DNA from: JBDKTH01 sp964558295
GTDB taxonomy: Bacteria; Planctomycetota; Planctomycetia; Pirellulales; Thermoguttaceae
Direction of reading: 5' to 3'
NCBI GenBank assembly: GCA_964558295.1
Contig: CAZLDQ010000178.1
Span: 1-11,918 of the forward strand
Length of the DNA stretch: 11,918 nucleotides
The notes beneath the pieces are model-generated. The model did no database searches. It saw only the letters and a program-made list of their open reading frames with translations, and had not been told where the DNA came from. Each line of letters starts with the position of its first letter. Within the stretch, counting starts at the first letter, position 1. Of this stretch, positions 5,684 to 11,918 are shown piece after piece. The position numbers and the translations under genes were made by a program.

Positions 5684-6310
5684 ATGACGGCACAGATTGT
5701 CTCGAAGTGGACGGATGTGGGCCCGAACAAGGTTCATTATCTGGAAGCGGGGCTGGCCGACGGGCTACCGGTCGTGTTGTTGCACGGGGCAAGTTTTCGG
5801 GCGACTACCTGGCAGCAGATTGGCACCCTCGCTCGACTGGCCGAAGCTGGCTATCGAGCCTTGGCTGTGGATCTGCCTGGGTTTGGCGAGTCGCCGGGGG
5901 CTGTGGTTGACGAAACGACTTGGTTGGCCGACCTGCTTGAGCAGCTTGACGTGGAACGGCCCGTGATGGTTTCGCCGTCGATGAGTGGGAACTATAGCCT
6001 GCCGCTTTTGGTCGACCATCCGGAGCGACTCTCCGGGTTTGTCGCCGTGGCGCCGGTGGGGATTTCGACATACGCGGGCCGGTTGTCGGGCAATTCGGTT
6101 CCCCTTTTGGCCGTGTGGGGCGAAAACGACGACCTGATCGACCCAGGCCATGCCAACTTGTTGGTTCGCGACGGGGCAAAGGCCAAGAAAGTGCTTTTGC
6201 GCGACGCTGGGCATGCCCCGTATATGGACGACCCGGCCGCGTTCCATGAGGTGCTCTTGGAGTTCCTCAGCACGCTGCGTACTCCCGCGGCGTGGGAAAA
6301 CGTAACCTGA
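5684..6310 (+). CDS. ABHD14-like alpha/beta hydrolase
   Basis: This serine hydrolase closely resembles the human ABHD14 (CCG1-interacting factor B) family in both length (208 residues) and motifs. The oxyanion strand is VVLLHGASF (30-38). The next block, TWQQIGTLARLAEAGYRALA and the following DLPGFGES (to 70), is the ABHD14 hallmark. The nucleophile elbow is SPSMSG with Ser99 as the probable nucleophile. The acid is probably Asp149 in GEND and the base His177 in DAGHAPYMDDP. It lacks the usual cap domain. Human ABHD14B has been reported to deacetylate lysine residues and to hydrolyse small esters; whether this bacterial protein does either is unknown. No signal peptide is present, so it should be cytoplasmic. 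It is divergent from thioredoxin and has its own promoter candidate. Confidence 0.9.
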   Translation: MTAQIVSKWTDVGPNKVHYLEAGLADGLPVVLLHGASFRATTWQQIGTLARLAEAGYRALAVDLPGFGESPGAVVDETTWLADLLEQLDVERPVMVSPSMSGNYSLPLLVDHPERLSGFVAVAPVGISTYAGRLSGNSVPLLAVWGENDDLIDPGHANLLVRDGAKAKKVLLRDAGHAPYMDDPAAFHEVLLEFLSTLRTPAAWENVT

Positions 6311-6331
6311 TCGATCGTCTTCCCTTTCGTC

Positions 6332-6347
6332 TTGCCTAAGGGGGCAA
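6332..6347 (+). terminator. weak hairpin after the hydrolase gene
   Basis: TTGCC (6332-6336) and GGCAA (6343-6347) form a 5-bp stem 21 bases after the stop. A run of seven T residues occurs only about 25 bases further on (near 6371-6377), too far for a classical terminator. Confidence 0.25.
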
Positions 6348-6521
6348 CCGACAAAGGTGTCCTCCGTGGCGTTTTTTTCGCGAAGCCAAGTTTGGTGCAT
6401 GTAGCGCCCCCCTCTTGCGCAATTGCACGAATTGCCTCGGTTTGCGAGAATAACCCTTTGGTACGCCTTGACCGGGCGACGCCGTTTGCCGGTTGGTCCC
6501 TCTTGCCGGAAGGAAAACGCA

Positions 6522-6572
6522 TGTCGTTTGGGCCGTATGTTTTGATTCTGGGAGCGGTACTGCTAGCCGTAG
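6522..6572 (+). pseudogene. out-of-frame hydrophobic leader before the peptidase fragment
   Basis: An ATG at 6522 with AAGGA six bases upstream opens a frame reading MSFGPYVLILGAVLLAVVG, which resembles a signal or anchor segment. This frame continues as Arg-rich nonsense to 6772. The peptidase is in a different frame, closed upstream by a TAG at 6570-6572. The simplest reading is that this is the original start of a secreted peptidase gene, followed by an internal deletion with frame loss. It could instead be a chance hydrophobic frame. Confidence 0.35.
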
Positions 6573-7304
6573 TTGGCATGTTGCACGGATATCGATCGGG
6601 AGGGAGACGTTCGCGTGTTGGCCAATATTGTGCCGGGGCGGGAGTGGCTCTCCACGATGCTGCACGAGCTGGGACATGCGGTCTACGCGAAAAACATTCC
6701 GCAAAGCGTGCCTTACGTGCTGCGGTCGAGTTCCCACGCGCTGACGACCGAGGGCGTGGCGATGATGTTTGAACGGTTCAAGGGCCAAGCCGAGTGGCTC
6801 GCGGCGATGGGTGTCCGCGTGCCTGAGCCGGAACAGTTCAACCGGACCAATGCTATGTTGCGGCGCACCGGCCTGCTGGTATTCTCTCGCTGGTGCCAGG
6901 TAATGTTTCGCTTTGAGATGGCGATGTACGACGATCCGGACCAGGACTTGAACCGGCTTTGGTGGGATCTGGTCGAAAAGTACCAAGAGATTCGCCGGCC
7001 CGAGGGACGTAACGCACCAGACTATGCCAGCAAGATCCACCTGGTCAGTGCGCCGGTTTACTACCACAATTATTTGCTGGGCGAGCTTTTCGCCATGCAG
7101 TTGCACCGGGCGATTGTCACACGGCTGCTGCCCGGACAAGAACCGGCCGGGGCGATTTATGTGGGGAATCCGGCGGTCGGGGCGTTTTTGAAGGAGCGTG
7201 TGTTTGCCCCCGGCAGCACGATGACCTGGAACGAACTGACCCGCTATGCCACCGGCGAGCCGCTTGGTGCTGCGGCCTTTGCCGCTGAACTCCAGACGAA
7301 TTGA
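6573..7304 (+). CDS. N-terminally truncated M2/M3-like zinc metallopeptidase
   Basis: This encodes the catalytic C-terminal half of a gluzincin peptidase. The text DIDREGDVRVLANIVPGREW leads straight into the zinc site HELGH (His31, Glu32, His35), and the third ligand is probably Glu60 in ALTTEGVAMM. The remaining about 180 residues look like the usual helical substrate-cleft region. Full-length relatives run to roughly 550-600 residues, so some 300 N-terminal residues are missing. The frame begins with TTG at 6573 right after a TAG and has no good ribosome site of its own. It may therefore be translated poorly or not at all. The catalytic residues are intact. The POT transporter starts six bases after its stop, so the two were probably an oligopeptide-use operon. 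M2 rather than M3 assignment is tentative. Confidence 0.7.
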   Translation: MACCTDIDREGDVRVLANIVPGREWLSTMLHELGHAVYAKNIPQSVPYVLRSSSHALTTEGVAMMFERFKGQAEWLAAMGVRVPEPEQFNRTNAMLRRTGLLVFSRWCQVMFRFEMAMYDDPDQDLNRLWWDLVEKYQEIRRPEGRNAPDYASKIHLVSAPVYYHNYLLGELFAMQLHRAIVTRLLPGQEPAGAIYVGNPAVGAFLKERVFAPGSTMTWNELTRYATGEPLGAAAFAAELQTN

Positions 7305-7310
7305 GGACCC

Positions 7311-8642
7311 ATGAGGCAAGAGAATCTTAGCCCGGCTTCGTTGGAGAGGGCCGAGCCGGTGGAAACGTCATCGCTTGTCGATCATCCGATCGGCTTCTGG
7401 TTTTTCTTTTGGGGGGAGTTTGCCGAACGCTGCTCGTATTACGGCATGCGGGCGATCCTGCTGTTGTACATGACCGAGCGGCTTGGTTTCGACGACGGGC
7501 TGGCCAGTTCGACGATGGCCTACTTCATGGCCGCCTGCTACCTGTTGCCGTTGGTCGGCGGCTATCTGGCTGACAACTATTTCGGCAAGTATCGCACGAT
7601 CGTCGGTTTTTCGATTCCGTATATCCTGGGGCATGTGATCTTGGGAATCGAAAGCGTGCCGTTTTTGGTGATCGCCTTGAGTCTGTTGGCCATGGGCACG
7701 GGCGTGATCAAGCCCAACATTTCGACGCTGATGGGCTTGACCTACGACCAGCAGCGTCCGGGGCAAACCCGGTTGCGCAGCGATGGCTTTGCCCTGTTCT
7801 ACGGGGCGATCAACATCGGGGCGGCAATCTCGAGTTTTGCCATGCCCTGGCTCCGGGACCATTACGGCTACCAGATAGCCTTTCTCTTTCCCGCGGCGCT
7901 GATGACGCTGGCCTTCGTCATCTTTGCCAGCGGCAAGCCGTTTTATGCCCAGGAAAAGAGCGAGCGAACTCCGCTCACGCCTGAGGATCGCCGCGAGCGG
8001 CTGACCGTTCTCGGTCGTATCTTCGGGCTGTTCATTGTGGTGACCTTCTTCTGGAGCATCTTCGACCAGTCGGCCAGTACGTGGACGCTCTTTGCCCGGG
8101 ATCACCTCGATCTTGAACTGTTCGGCTGGACCTTGCCGCCCGATGCACTTCAGGGGCTCAACCCGATTCTGATCCTTCTCTTGCTGCCGCCGATCACGAT
8201 GTTGTGGCACTTCCTGGCACGGATCGGCCTTCCGCTCAAGGCGACCGACAAGATGCTCTTTGGGTTCGTGCTCACGGGGATTACCATGGCGATCATGGCC
8301 GTGGCCGGCTATCGGTCGGCGGCCGTCGGTCAAGTCTCAATCCTCTGGGAAGTGGTTCCCTATGTGATGATTACGATCGCCGAAATCTGCATTTCCGTGG
8401 TCGGGCTGGAACTGGCCTTTACTGCCGCTCCCAATTCGATGAAGAGTTTCGTGACGGCTTGCTGGCTTCTGACCGTGTTTGTGGGTAACATCCTCAATAG
8501 TCAGGTCACCCCCTACTACGCCAAACTCTCCCCTGGCCCCTACTTCACGCTCTTCGCTCTGGTGATGATCCCCGTCACGCTTGCTTTCTTCTTCATCGCC
8601 CGCCGCTTCAATCGGGCGGTTGCTGAATTGGCGAAGGAATGA
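7311..8642 (+). CDS. POT/PTR-family proton-coupled oligopeptide transporter
   Basis: This integral membrane protein imports di- and tripeptides with protons. The ExxER proton/substrate motif of helix 1 is at Glu36-Arg40 (GEFAERCSYYG). The helix 4 lysine is Lys134 in GVIKPNIS, and the second PTR signature FYGAINIG spans 163-170. Glu368 in AEICISVVGLEL matches the conserved helix 10 glutamate region. About twelve membrane helices can be counted. The linker between helices 6 and 7 is only about 30 residues, so the two extra helices common in bacterial POTs seem absent. WSIFDQSASTWTL and the following QGLNPILILLLLPP resemble metazoan SLC15 transporters. It overlaps its ribosome site (GAGGA) with the peptidase stop, indicating co-transcription. 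Confidence 0.93.
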   Translation: MRQENLSPASLERAEPVETSSLVDHPIGFWFFFWGEFAERCSYYGMRAILLLYMTERLGFDDGLASSTMAYFMAACYLLPLVGGYLADNYFGKYRTIVGFSIPYILGHVILGIESVPFLVIALSLLAMGTGVIKPNISTLMGLTYDQQRPGQTRLRSDGFALFYGAINIGAAISSFAMPWLRDHYGYQIAFLFPAALMTLAFVIFASGKPFYAQEKSERTPLTPEDRRERLTVLGRIFGLFIVVTFFWSIFDQSASTWTLFARDHLDLELFGWTLPPDALQGLNPILILLLLPPITMLWHFLARIGLPLKATDKMLFGFVLTGITMAIMAVAGYRSAAVGQVSILWEVVPYVMITIAEICISVVGLELAFTAAPNSMKSFVTACWLLTVFVGNILNSQVTPYYAKLSPGPYFTLFALVMIPVTLAFFFIARRFNRAVAELAKE

Positions 8643-8750
8643 GTGGAGAGTGGGACGTGTGTTCTGCGTACGGTGTACTACCCACCAGATTTCCCGTTCG
8701 AATCGAAGTCTTGAACCCTCTTCTTGCCAAACCAGTCGGTGGAACTGACC

Positions 8751-9560
8751 ATGCAACGCATTGATTCGATCGACGATCCCCGGATTGCCGCCTACCGGAA
8801 TTTGCGGGATCGGACGCTGCGGGGGGAGAGTGTGTTTATTGCGGAAGGGGAGGTTGTCGCTGAGCGGTTGTTGGCCAGCGAGTATGGGGCGGAGTCGCTG
8901 TTGGTCTCCGAGCCGTTTGCCGAGAAGTTTGAGCGTCTGGTCGGCGGACGGATTCCCGTCTATGTGGGACCGGTGTCGCTCTTGTGCGAGGTTGTTGGGT
9001 TCAACTTCCACCGGGGGGTGCTGGCCGTGGGCCGCCGACCCAAACAATTTCCCACCCTCGATGAGCTGATGGCCCGGATGGACTGCTCAAAACCTTTGTC
9101 GCTGGTGATCTGTCCGGAGGTGACCAAGCCGGACAACCTGGGGCTGATCTTTCGTTCCGTTTGCGGTTTTGGGATCGACGGGGTGATTCTTGGCAGTCGT
9201 TGCTGTGACACATTTTCCCGTCGGGCACTGCGTGTATCGATGGGTGCGGCGCTCCATGTGCCTTTCACGCGATCGGCCGACTTGCTTGGCGATTTACGGC
9301 GGCTCAAACACGAGTGGAAGGTGGAACTGGTGGCGACGGTCTTGGATCCGCGGGCGGAAAAGCTAGCGGAATTCCGCTGGCCGCGGCACGCCGGACTGCT
9401 GATGGGCAACGAAACGGCCGGCATCCTCCACGACTGCCTCGCCTTGTGCGACCATCTTGTGACGATTCCCATGGACCCTCGTGTCGATTCGCTCAACCTG
9501 GGTGTCGCCACAAGCATCTTTCTCTACGACCGGACGGCCAAGTTGGGGCGCGAGTCTTGA
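8751..9560 (+). CDS. SpoU/TrmH-family RNA 2'-O-methyltransferase
   Basis: This SPOUT-class enzyme would transfer methyl from S-adenosylmethionine to a ribose 2'-OH in rRNA or tRNA. Numbered from the ATG at 8751 (269 residues), the N-terminal substrate-binding domain covers about 20-95. Motif 1 is KPDNLGLIFRSVCGFG (Asn129, Arg135). Motif 2 is GLLMGNETAGI (215-225), and motif 3 is IPMDPRVDSLNLGVATSIF (from 239) with Asn249. These form the trefoil knot that binds the cofactor. I prefer 8751 to the TTG at 8724 because the homology starts at IDSIDDPRIAAYRNLRD; the ribosome site (GGTGG) is weak either way. The exact RNA target cannot be told. It follows the transporter by 108 bp and may be on its own transcript. 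Confidence 0.92.
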   Translation: MQRIDSIDDPRIAAYRNLRDRTLRGESVFIAEGEVVAERLLASEYGAESLLVSEPFAEKFERLVGGRIPVYVGPVSLLCEVVGFNFHRGVLAVGRRPKQFPTLDELMARMDCSKPLSLVICPEVTKPDNLGLIFRSVCGFGIDGVILGSRCCDTFSRRALRVSMGAALHVPFTRSADLLGDLRRLKHEWKVELVATVLDPRAEKLAEFRWPRHAGLLMGNETAGILHDCLALCDHLVTIPMDPRVDSLNLGVATSIFLYDRTAKLGRES

Positions 9561-9752
9561 TGGGAGGGAAGAGAGAATAACCTCAACGGACGGGAAGAAC
9601 GCGACGGAAGACAGGAAGCACGTGGGGGGAAGAGAGTCTTGCCATTCCAGAAGCCCCCTGGTCGATTGCGTTCTCTGCGGTGAATCTTGATTCCCTTGAT
9701 TGTTCCACTCGGCCTGTCGTACGCGGAACCTTCTTCTTGGCGATCAGTTCCG

Positions 9753-9770
9753 GAAAATGCCGGTATTTTC
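9753..9770. promoter_or_regulatory. near-perfect 18-bp dyad
   Basis: GAAAAT (9753-9758) and ATTTTC (9765-9770) flank a GCCGGT centre that also pairs except for one G-T position. The result is an 18-bp dyad with a single symmetric mismatch, the size and symmetry of a dimeric repressor site. It lies about 125 bp upstream of the glycosidase start. Confidence 0.4.
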
Positions 9771-9812
9771 AGCAAGCGACTTGACGATGGGACGCGGCGC
9801 GTTTAGGTTGTT

Positions 9813-9846
9813 GATTGTTCTAGGATTGTTCTGGCAACTGTTCTAG
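9813..9846 (+). repeat. three tandem 11-bp repeats, (A/G)AyTGTTCTrG
   Basis: The copies are GATTGTTCTAG (9813-9823), GATTGTTCTGG (9824-9834) and AACTGTTCTAG (9836-9846). The spacing of 11 and 12 bp places them on the same face of the helix, as expected for cooperative activator or response-regulator binding. They end 47 bases before the glycosidase ATG, overlapping where a promoter would be expected. Confidence 0.5.
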
Positions 9847-9878
9847 TTCGCTGTCGCTGACACGAATTGCCCGACGAC

Positions 9879-9886
9879 GGAGGAGG
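9879..9886 (+). promoter_or_regulatory. Shine-Dalgarno GGAGGAGG that decides the start at 9894
   Basis: GGAGGAGG lies seven bases before the ATG at 9894. It overlaps the body of the longer TTG-initiated frame from 9867, which makes the ATG the real start and gives a clean signal peptide. Confidence 0.75.
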
Positions 9887-9893
9887 ATGCGAG

Positions 9894-11888
9894 ATGATCC
9901 GCGGATTGCGACCGTTCGTTGCAGTGGTCCTGCTTTCGCTTCTCATGCGGGAGGCCGAGGCAAAGGCTGCGTGCCCGATTGTGCCGACCCCGAAGGTCTA
10001 TCGGGAATTGGGGCGGACGGTTGCGTTGGCGGGGCCCGAGGCGGCGGCGATCGTGCTTGGTGCCAAAGCTTCGGAGCCAGAACACTATGCGGCGGAGCGG
10101 TTGCAGACGTTGATCCAACGGCGGTTCAAGGTCCGGCTACCGATTGTCGGGGAAGACAAGCTGGCTCCTCAGGTGCGGCAGGTGATCCTTCTCGGGCAAC
10201 GAACGACCAACGGCCTGCTGGATAGGGTTTGTGCGGCCAAGCAGATTGACTTGAGCCCGACGTCGCCGGGCACGGACGGCTTTGTGATGGAAGTCGTCGA
10301 GGACGCTGGCCGGCAAGTGGTCGTGATCGGCGGGAGCAACGCCCGGGGCGTGATCTATGGGCAGGATGTCTTTTTTGACCTTCTGGAACGTGAGGGGGAC
10401 AAGGTCACGTTCCGTGTCGTGTCGCTCCGCGACTGGCCGAGCATTGCGTGGCGCGGCCGACCGCATTCTGTGTTGCGTCATCATCTGGTGCCCGGGGCCA
10501 TGGACGCCTACGTTCGCGCCCGGCTCAACTTCACCGACGTGCGCGACAACCCCCATGCCAAAGAAAACCTGGTTTTCGAAGCCCGCAAGGCCTCGATGGG
10601 CTTTCCGGCCGGCGTGCCGGTCGACGCCGCAAAGGTCAAGCAGCACATCGATCAGTCGCATCGTTGCGGGTTTTTTGTCTACGGCACGGTTTCGTGCAGC
10701 GTGGGTAAGGAGGAGTTTGACGCGGCGATCAAGACGTTCAAGGAACTGATTGGCCTCGGGGTGGATGGGCTGTGGATTTCGTTTGACGACACCGGCGCCG
10801 GGGCCGACGGGCCGACGATCGTGCGTCGCGTGGTGGAGCTCGGCCGGCAGCACCAGATGACGGGCCATGCCATTGCCATCACTCCGCCGCTGGAAGAGTA
10901 TCAGCACATCGACAAGGAGTTCAACCGTACCGTGGCCGCGATCCCGGGGATGGAAGACGCCTTGTGGCTTTTTACTCGCGTGCCGTGCTCGGGCGATGCG
11001 GAAACCGCCCGGCGCATTGGGTTGAAGCGGCTGCCCGGCTGGTGGCACAATCTGGTCGAGTTTTCCGGCGGGTTCATTCACAATGGCGACGTGGCGGTCC
11101 CCCTGCGCACCGATGGCCGGCCGGGGTATCTCAACCTTCAGCCGCTTTCCAGTGGCTGGCATCATCCCAAGTACGACGCGATTCGTGACGCCGAGAAGCA
11201 CACCGACACCGTATTGCTCTGGGGCATCTGCGGCGGCTGGCCGGAAGAGTATCAGATGGCCGTCCTGGGGCTTTGGGCCTGGGACCCCGCCGGGCACCAT
11301 TGGGAGGATGTGCGAACGGCCGTTTATCGTTATGTCTATGGCCCGTCGCTGGTCGACACGGCCCGGGCGTTTGACGACAAGCTGGCCGAGTTGAAGTCCC
11401 TGTTCTACATGCCCGTCTGGCAGTACTACCAGCACCCAGGCTGGCCCTGCCGGTTGAAACGGACCGCCGAGCGTCCCAAGGCTCTGGCCCTGATTGAACA
11501 ACTGGATGTATTGCGTAAGACGCTTGTCTGCCAAGCTTCGCAGGAGACGGCCATTGATCCAACCCGGCTGGAATCGGTCTATCTGGAGCCGATGGCGGCG
11601 ACGCTCGTCTATGCCCGCAAGATGGCCACGTTGGAGTATCCCGAAGACACGTTGGGCGACTTCGAATCGCGCGTGCTGGCGTTGGTGGAAGCGGGTAACG
11701 AACCGGCCGCCGAGCAAGCTCTGGCGGCGGTCCGGCCACAGGTCAACGAACAACTCGTTCGGATCAGCCGCGAGTTGCAGGGGCTCAAGGCGATTGATCT
11801 CTATGTCAACGTTTGGAAGGATCGGGTCTCCGGGCTCGACTATTGGAAGAAACTGGTCGCCAAGAGGCGGGCGAAAGCCAAACGCTAG
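9894..11888 (+). CDS. secreted GH84/GH20-like glycoside hydrolase homologue
   Basis: The 664-residue product begins with a signal peptide (MIRGLRPFVAVVLLSLL, cleavage probably near AEA). An N-terminal GH20b-type alpha/beta domain follows at about 50-170, with strands QVRQVILLGQ and QVVVIGGSNARGVIYGQ. After RDWPSIAWRGRPHS starts a TIM-barrel region. The barrel contains GLWISFDDTGAG with Asp298-Asp299, which fits the catalytic Asp pair of GH84 beta-N-acetylglucosaminidases (O-GlcNAcase/hyaluronidase type). Later parts (LPGWWHNLVEF, GWHHPKY, LLWGICGGWPEEY, LWAWDPAGHHWEDV) correspond loosely to the rest of such enzymes. The last 130 residues are helical, with a Lys/Arg-rich end. The canonical GH84 segment YAPKDD is replaced by NFTDVRDNPHA, so substrate and even activity are uncertain. 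It would act in the periplasm or outside, on amino-sugar glycans. Confidence 0.8.
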   Translation: MIRGLRPFVAVVLLSLLMREAEAKAACPIVPTPKVYRELGRTVALAGPEAAAIVLGAKASEPEHYAAERLQTLIQRRFKVRLPIVGEDKLAPQVRQVILLGQRTTNGLLDRVCAAKQIDLSPTSPGTDGFVMEVVEDAGRQVVVIGGSNARGVIYGQDVFFDLLEREGDKVTFRVVSLRDWPSIAWRGRPHSVLRHHLVPGAMDAYVRARLNFTDVRDNPHAKENLVFEARKASMGFPAGVPVDAAKVKQHIDQSHRCGFFVYGTVSCSVGKEEFDAAIKTFKELIGLGVDGLWISFDDTGAGADGPTIVRRVVELGRQHQMTGHAIAITPPLEEYQHIDKEFNRTVAAIPGMEDALWLFTRVPCSGDAETARRIGLKRLPGWWHNLVEFSGGFIHNGDVAVPLRTDGRPGYLNLQPLSSGWHHPKYDAIRDAEKHTDTVLLWGICGGWPEEYQMAVLGLWAWDPAGHHWEDVRTAVYRYVYGPSLVDTARAFDDKLAELKSLFYMPVWQYYQHPGWPCRLKRTAERPKALALIEQLDVLRKTLVCQASQETAIDPTRLESVYLEPMAATLVYARKMATLEYPEDTLGDFESRVLALVEAGNEPAAEQALAAVRPQVNEQLVRISRELQGLKAIDLYVNVWKDRVSGLDYWKKLVAKRRAKAKR

Positions 11889-11918
11889 GGCAACCGTTGA
11901 ACAGGGGGGCAGGGTTCA

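Larger units (their letters stand above)
9561..9893. other. 333-bp regulatory spacer before the glycosidase-like gene
   Basis: No gene is supported here. The first 90 bases are purine-rich on the plus strand. The second half carries a near-palindromic 18-mer (9753-9770) and three tandem 11-bp repeats (9813-9846). A further TTGATTGTTC copy occurs at 9696-9705, exactly 115 bp before the same decamer at 9811-9820. The spacer looks like a promoter/operator region for the 9894 gene. Confidence 0.5.

Noticed and set aside
7368..8333. Minus-strand frame opposite the POT transporter
   Set aside because: It is the hydrophilic complement of a membrane protein, a common artefact; the plus frame carries all PTR signatures.
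8690..8712. GTTCGAATC, resembling a tRNA T-loop
   Set aside because: The flanks do not form a T-stem or acceptor stem, so no tRNA can be folded here.
9813..9846. The tandem 11-mers as a CRISPR array or replication iterons
   Set aside because: There are only three short copies without spacers, and no cas or replication initiator gene is nearby.
9867..9893. TTG start extending the glycosidase by nine residues
   Set aside because: The strong GGAGGAGG lies inside this extension and serves the ATG at 9894, which begins a proper signal peptide.
10137..11753. 538-codon minus-strand frame opposite the glycosidase
   Set aside because: It mirrors the codon bias of the plus-strand gene, and the translation has no recognisable fold or start signal.

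Overview
The window is GC-rich bacterial chromosomal DNA holding about eleven protein genes and one gene remnant. No single gene proves the taxonomy. A planctomycete of the Pirellulales kind is my best inference, from the loose gene spacing, many small orphan proteins, an ABHD14-type hydrolase, a metazoan-like POT peptide transporter, a gluzincin peptidase piece and a large secreted glycosidase-like protein. No tRNA, rRNA, CRISPR array, transposase or phage gene is visible.

Left part (1-3960). A gene-poor start with one palindrome is followed by a 75-residue one-helix membrane protein (354-581). Next comes a 234-bp spacer with interleaved inverted repeats and a 270-residue protein of unknown family (816-1628). 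A soluble GAF sensor histidine kinase of the NarL/HisKA_3 type follows (1887-3188), with no response regulator beside it. Behind the kinase lies a decayed SGNH-hydrolase C-terminus (about 3302-3457). An 81-residue membrane protein with an acidic Asp/Gly tail (3690-3445, minus strand) converges on that remnant.

Middle part (3962-6310). A 232-residue orphan with one EF-hand-like loop converges on a thioredoxin (minus strand). The thioredoxin has two credible starts, one giving a membrane-anchored form and one a cytosolic form. Diverging from it is a 208-residue alpha/beta hydrolase that resembles ABHD14B along most of its length.

Right part (6311-11918). The catalytic half of an M2/M3-like zinc metallopeptidase lacks its N-terminal half. 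It sits six bases upstream of a POT/PTR proton-coupled oligopeptide transporter, so the pair looks like a peptide-use cassette. A SpoU/TrmH-family RNA methyltransferase follows. After a 333-bp regulatory-looking spacer with 11-bp tandem repeats comes a signal-peptide-bearing GH84/GH20-like glycosidase homologue of 664 residues.

I do not see a convincing new multi-gene system. The items most worth checking are the truncated peptidase with its out-of-frame leader, the dual-start thioredoxin, the divergent glycosidase with the repeats upstream of it, and the structured spacers before 816, 1887 and 3962.
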